Source of the DNA: Paracoccaceae bacterium
GTDB lineage: Bacteria > Pseudomonadota > Alphaproteobacteria > Rhodobacterales > Rhodobacteraceae
Direction: 5' to 3'
DNA: 64,000 bases
NCBI GenBank assembly: GCA_014872875.1
Contig: WKFI01000022.1
Span: 1-64,000, forward strand
This document shows, piece after piece, positions 20,479 to 29,256 of the stretch. The number at the start of each line of letters is the position of its first letter. Within the stretch, counting starts at the first letter, position 1. The notes beneath the pieces are model-generated. The model searched no databases. It worked only from the letters and a program-made list of their open reading frames with translations, and was not told the origin of the DNA. The position numbers were made by a program, and so were the translations under genes.

Positions 20479-22416
20479 TCAGCCACGCCCGCTCTTGGGA
20501 GATTTACGCTTGGGGCGGGCCTCGCCGCCTTTTGAAGACCCTTTGGATTGGGCCGCCAAGGCGCGGCGTGCTTTGTTCTTTTTGCTGTTGGGCTTTCCCT
20601 TGGGCGGTGGCGGGCCTTTGGGTTGATCGGAGGGGCCTTGCTTGGAAGGCATTGCCTTCTTGGGAGCGCTTGGTTTGGGTTTGCGCTCTGCATCTGGCCT
20701 GGGAGCCTCGCGTCTTGCGGGCTTGACCTCGACCGGGCGGTCTTTGGGGGTATATTCCGGCTTGCGGTCAAAGCGTTTCTGCGGGCGTCCACCACCGGAA
20801 GGCCCTTTGCCGCGATGCGGCTTCGGGGCGCCGCGCGGCTCCAACACCGGGGCGCCGTCCAGCTGGGCAATGGCGGCACCGGGTTCGATCTCGGTCTTGC
20901 CGTCCAAAGCGGTCAGGAAACCGGGGACGGCGTCTTGTCGGATCTCGACAAACGTCTCCTTCTGTTGGATCCGGATCGCGCCGATATCGGCCTTCTCCAG
21001 ATTGCCAGCCCGGCAGATCATTGGCAGATACCAACGTGGATCGGCACCTGCATCGCGCCCGCCCTGGATCGAAAACCAGGTGCTGGGACCAAAATCGGGC
21101 CGTTCCTTGCGCGGCTTCTTGGCATCGGGTGCACTGAGTTCTTCGGGGGCAGAACGTTGCGCGTGGTAGAGCCGCAAATAGGCTGCAGCAATTTGCTCCG
21201 GTGCAAAGCGGTCCAGCAATTCGGTCGCATCCGTTGCTTCCGCCTCGCTGATATCGGCCTCCCAGGCCGGGTCTGCCAGCATCCGTTCCCGGTCCTTGGT
21301 GCGGATGTCCTGAGCGGAGGGCGCGTCGCAATGGTCCGCTTGCAGCTTCGCCCATCGCAGCAGGCGGATAGCCTTGGATTTGAACTTGGGGGGTACGATC
21401 AGCGCACTGACGCCCTTGCGACCTGCGCGACCCGTGCGGCCGGACCGGTGCAGCAGGGTTTCGTGATTGTTCGGCAGCTCTGCGTGGATCACCAGATCCA
21501 GTCCGGGCAGGTCGATACCGCGGGCGGCCACATCGGTCGCCACGCAGATCCGCGCGCGCCGGTCGCGCATTGCCTGCAGCGCATGGCTGCGCTCTGACTG
21601 GCTCAGTTCGCCAGACAGGGACACGACCGAAAAACCCCGGTTCGACAGGCGCGTCGTCAGCCGGTTTACCATGGCGCGGGTATTGGCAAAGACGATGGCG
21701 TTCGGGGCCTCATAATAGCGCAGAACGTTGATGATTGCGTTTTCCGAGTCCTGCGGCGCCACATGCATCAACCGGTATTCAATGTCGGCATGCTGTTCGG
21801 CCTCGGTGACGGTGGATACCCGCTGTGCGTCTTTCTGATACCGCTTCGCCAGATAGGCGATGTCCTTGGAGACTGTGGCCGAGAACAGCAATGTCCGTCG
21901 GCTTTCCGGGGCTTCCCCCAGAATGAACTCCAGATCTTCGCGGAAGCCCAGATCCAGCATTTCATCCGCTTCGTCCAGCACCACGCCACGAACAGCGGAC
22001 AGGTCGATGGAGCCACGCTGGATATGGTCGCGCAAACGGCCCGGTGTGGCGACGACGATATGCGCGCCGCGCTCCAGCGCCCGGCGTTCGTCGCGCATGT
22101 CCATTCCGCCCACGCAGGACGCCATCCGCGCACCCGCGCCTTTATACAGCCACGAGAGTTCATGCTTGACCTGCATGGCCAATTCGCGTGTCGGTGCGAT
22201 GATCAGTCCCAAAGGTGCTCCGGGCGCCTCAAACCGGTCCCCGTCCAGCAAGGTCGGTGCCAGCGCCAGACCAAAACCAACGGTCTTGCCGGAACCGGTC
22301 TGAGCCGACACCAAAAGGTCGGCCTGGTTCAGCTCGGGATTGGTCACGGCCTCTTGAACCGGGGTCAGGGTGTCGTATCCGCGCTGTGCCAGCGCATCTG
22401 CAAGAGTTTGTTTCAC
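20479..22416 (-). CDS. DEAD-box RNA helicase with DbpA-type RNA-binding domain
   Basis: 645 residues. Q motif (LTPVQEAV), Walker A SAQTGSGKT (37-45), APTREL, TPGR, DEAD box VLDEADEM (DEAD 148-151), SAT, and the second RecA domain with ARGIDLPGLDLVIH and HRSGRTGRAG. A DbpA/DeaD-like RNA-binding module (about 470-540, WYLPMICRAGNLEKADIGAI) is followed by a Pro/Lys/Arg-rich tail of about 100 residues. Probable roles are ribosome assembly and cold adaptation, as for DeaD/CsdA. Confidence 0.9.
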   Translation of the reverse strand: MKQTLADALAQRGYDTLTPVQEAVTNPELNQADLLVSAQTGSGKTVGFGLALAPTLLDGDRFEAPGAPLGLIIAPTRELAMQVKHELSWLYKGAGARMASCVGGMDMRDERRALERGAHIVVATPGRLRDHIQRGSIDLSAVRGVVLDEADEMLDLGFREDLEFILGEAPESRRTLLFSATVSKDIAYLAKRYQKDAQRVSTVTEAEQHADIEYRLMHVAPQDSENAIINVLRYYEAPNAIVFANTRAMVNRLTTRLSNRGFSVVSLSGELSQSERSHALQAMRDRRARICVATDVAARGIDLPGLDLVIHAELPNNHETLLHRSGRTGRAGRKGVSALIVPPKFKSKAIRLLRWAKLQADHCDAPSAQDIRTKDRERMLADPAWEADISEAEATDATELLDRFAPEQIAAAYLRLYHAQRSAPEELSAPDAKKPRKERPDFGPSTWFSIQGGRDAGADPRWYLPMICRAGNLEKADIGAIRIQQKETFVEIRQDAVPGFLTALDGKTEIEPGAAIAQLDGAPVLEPRGAPKPHRGKGPSGGGRPQKRFDRKPEYTPKDRPVEVKPARREAPRPDAERKPKPSAPKKAMPSKQGPSDQPKGPPPPKGKPNSKKNKARRALAAQSKGSSKGGEARPKRKSPKSGRG

Positions 22417-22464
22417 GAAAGATCGCTTTCTCGCAGAGGGGGACTGCGCGGGGAAGGGAGAGGA

Positions 22465-22502
22465 AAATCAAAAAAGGCTGCCCTGATGAAAGGCAGCCTT
22501 TC
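22465..22502 (-). terminator. Terminator of the rplS-rpmE operon
   Basis: AAAGGCTGCC (22473-22482) and GGCAGCCTTT (22492-22501) form a 10-bp stem. Read on the minus strand the stem is followed by TTTTTTGATTTT, a typical intrinsic terminator after rpmE. Confidence 0.85.
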
Positions 22503-22525
22503 TATTCGTGCAAGGTCTGGATGGC

Positions 22526-22747
22526 TTAGAAGCCCAGGCCTTCGTATTTCTTCTTGAACTTGGACACGCGGCCGCCGGTATCCATCAGGCGGGCACCGCC
22601 ACCGGTCCAGGCGGGGTGCACAGTCGGGTCAACGTCCAGCGCCAGGGTGTCGCCTTCGGCGCCCCAGGTCGACTTCATCTTGATGACAGTGCCGTCGGTC
22701 ATTTTGACGTCGATGAGGTGGTAGTCGGGATGGGTGTCTTTTTTCAT
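22526..22747 (-). CDS. rpmE: 50S ribosomal protein L31
   Basis: 73 residues starting [20 protein letters not shown], with [12 protein letters not shown] at the end. The zinc-binding cysteines of C+ L31 are absent, so this is a zinc-independent form. It lies 11 bp after rplS. Confidence 0.94.
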   Translation of the reverse strand: MKKDTHPDYHLIDVKMTDGTVIKMKSTWGAEGDTLALDVDPTVHPAWTGGGARLMDTGGRVSKFKKKYEGLGF

Positions 22748-22758
22748 GATACCAGTCC

Positions 22759-23133
22759 TCAGGCTTTTTTGGGCTTGTAGTGCGTGTCTTCTGCGATACG
22801 CGCGGACTTACCACGACGCGAGCGCAGGTAGTACAGCTTGGCACGACGCACGCGGCCACGGCGCACGACGGTGATGCTGTCGATGTTGGTCGAGTGCAGC
22901 GGGAACACACGCTCCACGCCTTCGCCAAACGAAATCTTGCGAACGGTGAACGAACCGGCAATGCCATTGCCGTTGCGGCGGCTGATGCAAACGCCTTCGT
23001 AGTTCTGCACACGGCTACGGGTGCCTTCGGTCACCTTAAAGCCGACGCGGATGGTGTCACCGGCTTTGAAATCGGGGATGTCTTTCCCCAGGGCGGCGAT
23101 CTGTTCCGCCTCCAGTTCTGCGATCAGGTCCAT
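22759..23133 (-). CDS. rplS: 50S ribosomal protein L19
   Basis: 124 residues with the L19 core [48 protein letters not shown] and [14 protein letters not shown] at 23133 behind GGAGAT. L19 sits at the 30S-50S interface. In most bacteria rplS directly follows trmD; here about 2 kb of other genes lies between them. Confidence 0.96.
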   Translation of the reverse strand: MDLIAELEAEQIAALGKDIPDFKAGDTIRVGFKVTEGTRSRVQNYEGVCISRRNGNGIAGSFTVRKISFGEGVERVFPLHSTNIDSITVVRRGRVRRAKLYYLRSRRGKSARIAEDTHYKPKKA

Positions 23134-23462
23134 CTGATCATCTCCTAGCTGCTCGTGGTTAGTCCACGAAGATTTCCGCAACCCGAGAGCTCCTGGTCTT
23201 CACCGGGTCCCGCCTGAATGGCAGCCCGCCAGAGATCACGTTGTCTGTTCCTTTGGATCGAAGGTTGGAGCCCGGTCAGGATCGAAGAAGATCCAAGGGC
23301 GATGGTCCAACACCCGAAAGCCCGGAGACACGAAACGCGAATCCAGACCGGCGCCTTTTACGCCTGACTTGCTGGTTTTGCAAGAGCTGTCCGTCCCGAG
23401 CGGTGCCGGAACCCGAGACGAATTCCGAACCGTTTTCCGAGCCCGAAAACGGAATGTCGCGC
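23134..23462 (-). other. rplS leader region with small hairpin
   Basis: 329 bases between yegP and rplS without a convincing gene. TCGTGG (23153-23158) and CCACGA (23164-23169) form a 6-bp hairpin a short distance before the rplS ribosome site. CCGTTTTC and GAAAACGG near 23440-23455 form another stem after yegP, but no U-tract follows. The region should hold the rplS promoter now that trmD is remote. Confidence 0.4.
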
Positions 23463-23798
23463 TTAAGCCGTCTGGTCGTCCAGCTTGGCGTCGGCGGCGT
23501 TCTTTTTGACCGACTCGATACCGTTGTCGCGACCCGAGGCACTGGTATAGCTTTGAGACGTGCCGATCACCTGGCCATTAGCAGCCTTGAGGTTGAACAT
23601 GAACTTGCCCGCGGCGGTTTCCTTGCGTTCGTACCGGTCATCGTCGCCTGCGTTCTTGCGTACCGACTCGATGCCGTTTTCGCAGCTGGCTTTCTGTTTA
23701 TAGCCTTCGCTGGCCAGAATGTTCTCGCCGTTGCCAGCCTTCAGCCGGAACCGGAATTCGCCTGCCTTGTCTTCGTAAATCTCGAACTTTCCAGCCAC
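23463..23798 (-). CDS. YegP-like DUF1508 tandem-repeat protein
   Basis: 111 residues made of two DUF1508 (UPF0339) repeats: KFEIYEDKAGEFRFRLKAGN..ASEGYKQKASCENGIESVRKN and KFMFNLKAANGQVIGTSQSY..GRDNGIESVKKN. Start is taken as GTG 23798 because AGGAG lies 8 bases before it; the GTG at 23807 overlaps that site. Function is unknown in the family. Confidence 0.87.
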   Translation of the reverse strand: MAGKFEIYEDKAGEFRFRLKAGNGENILASEGYKQKASCENGIESVRKNAGDDDRYERKETAAGKFMFNLKAANGQVIGTSQSYTSASGRDNGIESVKKNAADAKLDDQTA

Positions 23799-23857
23799 GT
23801 TCAGCACTCCTGTCTTTCAATCAATTCATGCGACTAAAGCATGCCAAAGGTTGTGCA

Positions 23858-24442
23858 TCAATTCTTGCCTTGCGGCAACAGCCACAGTTCCAGGTAGGGT
23901 TGCAACCTTCCTTCAAGCGGAGTGTCGTTGTGCAGGGCGCAGAAGCTCAATGCCATTGCGTTTATCATGAAGGCTTGAACGCCTTCAGCCAGCATGCCCG
24001 GGCTGCCATCTTGTCGGAGATGGCTTGTCTTCATCCACGGGGACAGGATTTCGATGAAACGGCCGAACGTCATTGCGATTGGGCCGACCTCCTTTTTTTC
24101 GGCGGCCCCGGAATGCCGCAGAATGATTTCGAAGACATATCGCTCGCAAGTCATGAAACGCATCAAAGGGGTCAGCGCGTTTACCAGCGCAGGTATAGAG
24201 CTCGGGGGAGGAAGCTGCTCCATGTCGTCCATTATTGCGTTGATCCGTTCCCCAATAAGCTGATCCATTAACGCGTCCTTGTCCCGGAAATGGGCGAAAA
24301 AAGTGCCCTTGGCGACACCGGCGCGACGAACCACTTCCTCGACCCGCATGGCGGCATATCCGGTTTCCGAAATGACGTCTCGCGCGGCTTCGGTAAGGCG
24401 CGCGCGTGTCTTGAGAGTTCGGGCTTGTACGGCAGTTGTCAT
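23858..24442 (-). CDS. TetR-family repressor
   Basis: About 194 residues. The N-terminal helix-turn-helix reads LTEAARDVISETGYAAMRVEEV, RRAGVAKGTFFAHFRDKDAL, a standard TetR signature. The C-terminal ligand domain is not recognisable. It is divergent from the flavoprotein gene at 24542, and three copies of a TGACC-NN-GGTCA palindrome fill the shared promoter, so autoregulation and control of the neighbour are very likely. The ATG at 24442 is preferred to that at 24457. Confidence 0.88.
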   Translation of the reverse strand: MTTAVQARTLKTRARLTEAARDVISETGYAAMRVEEVVRRAGVAKGTFFAHFRDKDALMDQLIGERINAIMDDMEQLPPPSSIPALVNALTPLMRFMTCERYVFEIILRHSGAAEKKEVGPIAMTFGRFIEILSPWMKTSHLRQDGSPGMLAEGVQAFMINAMALSFCALHNDTPLEGRLQPYLELWLLPQGKN

Positions 24443-24462
24443 GAGGCTTAGTCGCATATTTT

Positions 24463-24527
24463 TTGACCGTGGTCAAATTTTTATTGACCGCGGTCATTTT
24501 TCAGTTCAATAAAGTGACCATGGTCAA
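24463..24527. promoter_or_regulatory. Three palindromic TetR operators
   Basis: TTGACCGTGGTCAA (24463-24476), TTGACCGCGGTCAT (24484-24497) and GTGACCATGGTCAA (24514-24527) share the core TGACC-NN-GGTCA. Centres are 21 and 30 bp apart, close to two and three helical turns. They occupy the whole intergenic region between the TetR gene and the flavoprotein gene; the last ends 14 bp before the flavoprotein ATG. Confidence 0.9.
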
Positions 24528-24541
24528 TTTTGGAGATTCGC

Positions 24542-25126
24542 ATGTCACGCAAACGTATCCTTGTTTTGGATGGGCACCCGGCTGAAACCTCGATTTCCCG
24601 ACAACTCGCGACCGCCTATGTCGATGGCGCACGCAACAAAGGTCACGAGGTTCGTATCCTGCATCTGAAGGGGATGGAATTTGATCCGGACTACGGTTTT
24701 GGGGGCTACAAGAACCAGAAGCCGTTGGAACCACCTTTGGAAGAGTTCCTGCAGTCGCTGGAGTGGTGCGAGCATTTTGTCGTGACGGCCCCGATGTGGT
24801 GGGGCGGGCTTCCCGCCAAGCTCAAGGGATTGATCGACCGAACGTTCTTACCAGGGCGTACCTTTGACACCCGGACGAAGGGCTTGCCTAAACCCTTGCT
24901 GTCCGGCCGGACAGCTCAGGTCATTCTGACCTCTGATAGCCCTTGGTGGTATTTCCGTTTCCTGTTGCACCGTCCGCTGTTTTGGCAGCTCAAGCGGCAG
25001 ATTCTGGGATTTGTCGGCTTCAAACCCGTGCAAATCGTGCACTTTACCGGTGCAAGCCATCCCACGGCCAAGCAGATCGACACGTGGACGGCCCGCGCAC
25101 GCAATCTGGGCGCAGGACTGGCCTAG
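24542..25126 (+). CDS. Flavodoxin-fold NAD(P)H dehydrogenase (quinone)-like protein
   Basis: 194 residues: KRILVLDGHPAETSISRQLA is the FMN phosphate loop of NQO1/KefF-type flavoproteins, followed by FVVTAPMWWGGLPAKLKGLIDRTFLPGRTF, the family signature. Probable FMN/FAD quinone or nitro/azo reductase. ATG at 24542 has GGAG six bases upstream. Controlled, by inference, by the adjacent TetR through three operators. Its stop shares CTAG with the trmD stop on the other strand. Confidence 0.87.
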   Translation: MSRKRILVLDGHPAETSISRQLATAYVDGARNKGHEVRILHLKGMEFDPDYGFGGYKNQKPLEPPLEEFLQSLEWCEHFVVTAPMWWGGLPAKLKGLIDRTFLPGRTFDTRTKGLPKPLLSGRTAQVILTSDSPWWYFRFLLHRPLFWQLKRQILGFVGFKPVQIVHFTGASHPTAKQIDTWTARARNLGAGLA

Positions 25127-25941
25127 TCGCCAGATTTCGCTTGATGGGCGTCCCACAGATCGGGTCGCCGATCCTGGGTGAGTTTTTCGCTCATCTCGCG
25201 ACGCCACTGCGCGACCTTGCCATGGTGGCCGGACATCAGAACGTCGGGAATTGCGCGGCCCTTCCATTCGGCAGGGCGCGTGTATTGCGGATGCTCCAGT
25301 AGGCCCGAAGAAAAACTCTCCTCTTCCGTCGAGGCCTGATTGCCCAGAACACCAGGGATCAGGCGGACGGTGGCGTCGATCAGGGCCTGCGCCGCGATTT
25401 CGCCTCCGGTCATGACAAAATCGCCCAGCGAAACCTCCTGAATGCCGTAGTGTTCGATCACCCTTTCATCGACACCTTCGAAGCGGCCGCAGATCAGGGT
25501 AACGCCATCGGCGTGGGCCAGTTGTTGCATCATGGCCTGGTCCATCGGCCGGCCGCGCGGGCTGAGATAGATCAGCGGGGTGTTGCCTTGTACACCCGCC
25601 ATTGTGTGTTCAATGGCTTCTCCCAGCACATCGGCGCGCAGCACCATGCCGGCCCCACCACCTGCGGGGGTGTCGTCCACGTTGCGATGTTTGCCGACCC
25701 CGAACTGGCGAAGATCCGTGGTTTCGAGCTGCCACAGCCCTTCCTGCAGGGCCTTGCCGGTCAGGCTTTCACCCAGGACACCCGGAAAGGCGGTGGGGAA
25801 CAGCGTGATGATCCTTGCCTTCCAGACACCCACAAGGTCGGGGGTGGGCGTCATCAACTCTCTCGGTTTGAACGAGGGATGGATGGCTTTGCGACCGTGG
25901 GATTTGGTCGGAGCGTTTGTGGTGGGCTTTTCGTCGGACAT
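25123..25941 (-). CDS. trmD: tRNA (guanine37-N1)-methyltransferase
   Basis: 272 residues. SPOUT fold with LIYLSPRGRPMDQ, ICGRFEGVDERVIEHYG and SLGDFVMTGGEIAA, the trefoil-knot AdoMet site. It methylates G37 next to the anticodon and prevents +1 frameshifting. About 38 residues precede the usual start of the domain (WKARIITLFPTAFPG), an extension of low complexity. An internal ATG at residue 30 (25854) would give a more usual length. Confidence 0.95.
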   Translation of the reverse strand: MSDEKPTTNAPTKSHGRKAIHPSFKPRELMTPTPDLVGVWKARIITLFPTAFPGVLGESLTGKALQEGLWQLETTDLRQFGVGKHRNVDDTPAGGGAGMVLRADVLGEAIEHTMAGVQGNTPLIYLSPRGRPMDQAMMQQLAHADGVTLICGRFEGVDERVIEHYGIQEVSLGDFVMTGGEIAAQALIDATVRLIPGVLGNQASTEEESFSSGLLEHPQYTRPAEWKGRAIPDVLMSGHHGKVAQWRREMSEKLTQDRRPDLWDAHQAKSGD

Positions 25942-25978
25942 GGCCGCTTCTTATCCTGTGGTCTCACAAAAGGAAATG

Positions 25979-26776
25979 TCAGTGCCCGGGCGTCGGCACC
26001 CACTGGTTTTTCAGCAGGTGAAGGCGCTGGCGGCGCGCTTCCTCATCGTCCACGGGGCTGGAGTTGATCCTGTGCAATGCTTCACGCAGCTCGGCGGTTC
26101 CTTTGACATTGCGCCTGGTGGGTGGGGCCAGCTTGGCCTGCAGATCTGCTGGTAGATCCAGAAGATCTAGCAGCGGCTGCAACGGACCAAGCCGGGTGTT
26201 CAAATCCTCGACAGCGGCTTCGTGAACCGGCACGGGATATACCGCCTTGCGAATGGCCTGAACTTGGCGGGGCAAATCTGCGGCCGGCGCATATGTCGCC
26301 TCGAACTGTTCGGCCGTCATTGTCATGCGCCCGGTGCGCTGCAATTGCCAGTGACAACTGTCCAGCCACCCGTGCCTTCGGGTGGACAAGTAGAACCGCA
26401 GGTCGGCATCGGCCCCGACGACCTCCCGGAAGGCGTTTGATACGGCCTGCATCAGGGCCGGGGCGGCGGAATAGTCCGTGACGCCCTGTCGGCCGATCAG
26501 AACACCGCAGAGATCTTCGGTCGTGACCAGCAGCGGGCGTGGGTCGTTTGTCACGTGGAAGTCCAGGAATTCGGCAAACTCCAGCAAAAAGGCCGAAAGT
26601 GTCAGGGGATCGCGGGTCTTGGAATAAGCGCGCGCCAGTTGTGTCGCGGACAGGATATCGTCACGAAAGACCAGCTGAACATGGGGTGCCAGCAGTTCGG
26701 ATTGTGCTGTCAGGGCACTTTGGACGCTGCTTGTCGCGGTCTTGTGGAACCCTGGATGGACCACAATTCGGCGCAT
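25979..26776 (-). CDS. Sulfotransferase-like P-loop protein
   Basis: 265 residues. The N-terminus RRIVVHPGFHKTATSSVQSAL resembles the 5'-phosphosulfate-binding loop of sulfotransferases (HxGxxKTGTTS-Q). RFYLSTRRHGWLDSCH resembles the 3'-phosphate-binding region. No other catalytic feature is clear, so the reaction is uncertain. Its start overlaps the rimM stop by 1 base, so it is co-translated with ribosome-maturation genes despite having no obvious link to them. Confidence 0.65.
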   Translation of the reverse strand: MRRIVVHPGFHKTATSSVQSALTAQSELLAPHVQLVFRDDILSATQLARAYSKTRDPLTLSAFLLEFAEFLDFHVTNDPRPLLVTTEDLCGVLIGRQGVTDYSAAPALMQAVSNAFREVVGADADLRFYLSTRRHGWLDSCHWQLQRTGRMTMTAEQFEATYAPAADLPRQVQAIRKAVYPVPVHEAAVEDLNTRLGPLQPLLDLLDLPADLQAKLAPPTRRNVKGTAELREALHRINSSPVDDEEARRQRLHLLKNQWVPTPGH

Positions 26777-27294
26777 CAGAACAGCCCGTCGGGCGGGTCG
26801 GCAACAATGCGTCGGGCGGTCAGATCAACAGTGGGAACTGCGGCCAGGGTAAAGGGCAGCAGCACGGTAGCCTTTAGGCCAGGGCCATGGACCTCCAACA
26901 GGTCCGAAGCACCGTGGTTCTGCACCGATTTGACCTGACCCAAAAGGGTGCCGCCGGTGTCATATACATCGAGCCCGACAAGATCGGCATGGTAGAATTC
27001 ATCGTCCGGCAGCGAGGGCAGCTGATCGCGCCGCGCAAAGAGCCGCAGGCCCTTCATCGCGTCCGCGTCTTCCTTGGTTTCAACGCCGCCCATACGCGCG
27101 GCATAGCCGTGCTTGATGGCGCGGGTAAGCACGAGGCTGTAGCGCTGGCTGCCGTCTTCATTGGTGAGCGGTGAATAGGTTTCGATGTCTTCGGGTGTGG
27201 CGCAGAAGCTCTTGATGCGGACTTCGCCACGCACACCAAAGGAGCCAGCGACGGCACCGACGCAGATCAAGTCGTCATCAGATTTGGCTGTCAT
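26776..27294 (-). CDS. rimM: Ribosome maturation factor RimM
   Basis: 172 residues. [21 protein letters not shown] is the RimM N-terminal beta-barrel signature, followed by a PRC-barrel domain ([34 protein letters not shown]). RimM binds S19 and aids 30S 3' domain assembly. It lies 5 bp after bluB. Confidence 0.93.
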   Translation of the reverse strand: MTAKSDDDLICVGAVAGSFGVRGEVRIKSFCATPEDIETYSPLTNEDGSQRYSLVLTRAIKHGYAARMGGVETKEDADAMKGLRLFARRDQLPSLPDDEFYHADLVGLDVYDTGGTLLGQVKSVQNHGASDLLEVHGPGLKATVLLPFTLAAVPTVDLTARRIVADPPDGLF

Positions 27295-27299
27295 GGTGC

Positions 27300-27935
27300 T
27301 TACCGTGTTTCGATCGGCAGGTCAGGCATCCGCTCTTCCCAGCCTTTGAGTTCCAGTTCAGGCGTCCGGGATACACGTTCCGGCCAGCCAACGCAAAAAT
27401 ACCCAATCAGTGCCCAGTCGTCCGGCACGTTCAGGTCCCGGTTCAAAAGCGCAGGGTCGAGCACGGAGACCCAACCCAGCCCCAGTCCTTCGGCACGCAG
27501 CGCCAGCCAGAACAAGGTGACAGCCGTTACAACCGAATAGCGACGCATTTCAGGCATGGTTGCCGCACCGAGCCCGTGGCCTTTTTCCGTGCCATCGTCG
27601 CAATAGACTGCCAATTGTACCGGAGCTTCGCGCATCCCGGTCAGTTTCAGCCTACCGTAGCGCTCGGCCCGGGCCCCGGAGTAGCCGGCAAGAGCATCTG
27701 CATTGGCGGTTTCGAAATTCTGCAAAGCGGCAGCGCGGGCGGCATCGCTTTCGACGCGGACCACACGCCAGGGTTCGCTGAGCCCTACAGACGGGGCCAG
27801 ACGGAAGGTGTCGAGACAGCGCGTGAGTACTGCCTCGTCCACCGGATCGGTGCGGAACCGGCGCACATCACGCCGGAGCCGCATCAGCAGATCAAGCTGC
27901 GTGCGAAAGTCATCGTTGAAAGTCTGATCCCGCAC
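27300..27935 (-). CDS. bluB: 5,6-Dimethylbenzimidazole synthase BluB
   Basis: 211 residues of nitroreductase fold: [52 protein letters not shown] and [10 protein letters not shown]. BluB breaks down reduced FMN with O2 to form 5,6-dimethylbenzimidazole, the lower ligand of cobalamin. It lies between rpsP and rimM, an unusual place. The window also holds cobD- and cobC-type genes at 58296-60169, so de novo cobalamin synthesis is likely. Confidence 0.9.
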   Translation of the reverse strand: MRDQTFNDDFRTQLDLLMRLRRDVRRFRTDPVDEAVLTRCLDTFRLAPSVGLSEPWRVVRVESDAARAAALQNFETANADALAGYSGARAERYGRLKLTGMREAPVQLAVYCDDGTEKGHGLGAATMPEMRRYSVVTAVTLFWLALRAEGLGLGWVSVLDPALLNRDLNVPDDWALIGYFCVGWPERVSRTPELELKGWEERMPDLPIETR

Positions 27936-27946
27936 GCGAAATCTGC

Positions 27947-28309
27947 TTATTCTTCAGCGGCTTCGGCTGCTTCTGCGGCCTTTGCAGCTTTCTCTTCGGC
28001 GCGTTCCTGAGCTTTCTTGCCCGGGGTGCCTTTGTTGGGGTTGTTGCGGACGGCTTTTTCGCGGACGCCAGCGGCTTCCAGCATACGTGCGATCCGGTCG
28101 GTGGGCTGGGCGCCCTGGTCCAGCCAGTACTGAACGCGCTCCATGTCCATTTTCACGCGCTCTTCGCTGTCTTTCGGCAGCAGCGGGTTGTAGGTGCCCA
28201 GCTTTTCGATGAAGCGGCCGTCACGCGGCATGCGGCTGTCAGCAGCCACGATGCGGTAGAAGGGGCGCTTTTTCGAGCCGCCACGGGCCAGACGGATTTT
28301 CATTGCCAT
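27947..28309 (-). CDS. rpsP: 30S ribosomal protein S16
   Basis: 120 residues. [24 protein letters not shown] and [11 protein letters not shown] are the S16 signature; an Ala/Glu/Lys-rich tail of about 30 residues extends the C-terminus, as is common in alphaproteobacteria. The third residue is Met, so 28303 is an alternative start. Confidence 0.96.
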   Translation of the reverse strand: MAMKIRLARGGSKKRPFYRIVAADSRMPRDGRFIEKLGTYNPLLPKDSEERVKMDMERVQYWLDQGAQPTDRIARMLEAAGVREKAVRNNPNKGTPGKKAQERAEEKAAKAAEAAEAAEE

Positions 28310-28352
28310 GGGTTTATCTCCTTTAGATGGCGTGTACGGGGGTAAGGCCCCG

Positions 28353-28658
28353 TTATTCCTGGTGTTTCTTGTGGTGTCGGATGACTTCCTGAATGATGAA
28401 ATTCAGGAAAGCCTTGGCGAAATCGGGGTCCAGGTCGGCCCGTTTTGCCAGGTCTTCGAGCCGTGCGATCTGCGCTGCTTCGCGCGTGGGGTCGGACGGG
28501 GGAAGGTCGTGTGTTGCTTTCAGCTGGCCCACCGCTTGGGTGTGTTTGAACCGCTCGCCCAACGTATAGACGAGGATCGCATCCAGACGGTCGATGCTTT
28601 CGCGGTGTTCCTTGAGCAGCGCGGCTGCGCGGGTCACGGGATCTGAGTGTGCTTCAGT
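28353..28658 (-). CDS. Chorismate mutase (AroQ type)
   Basis: 101 residues, all helical: [33 protein letters not shown], with the conserved Arg, Asp and Lys of AroQ (R-x2-ID-x2-L; H-x2-K-like), then [16 protein letters not shown] and [13 protein letters not shown]. It converts chorismate to prephenate. A TTG start at 28658 with AAAGGA eight bases upstream, overlapping the stop of the last GNAT gene, is favoured; upstream in-frame Met would run into that gene. Its place next to rpsP is common in Rhodobacterales. Confidence 0.87.
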   Translation of the reverse strand, partial: TEAHSDPVTRAAALLKEHRESIDRLDAILVYTLGERFKHTQAVGQLKATHDLPPSDPTREAAQIARLEDLAKRADLDPDFAKAFLNFIIQEVIRHHKKHQE

Positions 28659-29256
28659 CAATGGCCCATCCTTTCGGCTTGAACAGCGGGTCGGCATAAT
28701 GGCTGATCTCCATGTCTATGCCATGGGCCAGCTGGGTACCGTCCAGCTGTGCGGGGGTCGGGTGGCGATAGACCGCATCATTGCCGTCGATGGTGGCAGC
28801 GTCACGGTCCTTCTTGGCGCCAAGACGTTCGGCCAGTCGGATTGAATCCAGATTCTTGGGGTCGATATAGCTGACCGCGTCGTCCCAGCCGAGCTGCGTG
28901 TAAAAGTAGGTCCGCGCCGCATGGGTTGCTTCCAGCGCATAGCCGTGACCGCCCTTGTCGGGCCAGATGATCCAGGCGATCTCGCGCTCGGGCCAGCCTG
29001 CGGGCATCCAGCCGCCAGCCATGCCATAGGTTTCGTCGGTCACCTTGTCGTGGATCATCCACATGCCATAGCCGCGCACCTGCCAGTGGCCGATCTCGGC
29101 GGCATAAAGCATCCAGGCTTCGTAGGTATTCAGCGGGCCGCCCATGAAGCGCGACCGATACGAGCTGAAGGTGGCCTTAAAGTCGGGGTAATCCTCGGCT
29201 TCGGGACCGCGCAGAATCAGGCGCTTGGTTTCCAGGGTGGGAATGTTCTGCGACAT
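28654..29256 (-). CDS. GNAT acetyltransferase, RimJ/RimL-like (4th of tandem array)
   Basis: 200 residues. LETKRLILRGPEAEDYPDF at the N-terminus and GGHGYALEATHAARTYFY as the acetyl-CoA loop (motif A). SIRLAERLGAKKD closes motif B. It shares a GHW..GYG.W core with the three upstream paralogues and has the most diverged CoA loop (GGHG in place of GKG). Start overlaps the previous stop by one base. Targets unknown; RimJ/RimL relatives acetylate protein N-termini or small molecules. Confidence 0.87.
   Translation of the reverse strand: MSQNIPTLETKRLILRGPEAEDYPDFKATFSSYRSRFMGGPLNTYEAWMLYAAEIGHWQVRGYGMWMIHDKVTDETYGMAGGWMPAGWPEREIAWIIWPDKGGHGYALEATHAARTYFYTQLGWDDAVSYIDPKNLDSIRLAERLGAKKDRDAATIDGNDAVYRHPTPAQLDGTQLAHGIDMEISHYADPLFKPKGWAID

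Noticed and set aside
20548-21597. Plus-strand open frame across the DEAD-box helicase
   Set aside because: Antisense to conserved helicase motifs; no domain in its translation.
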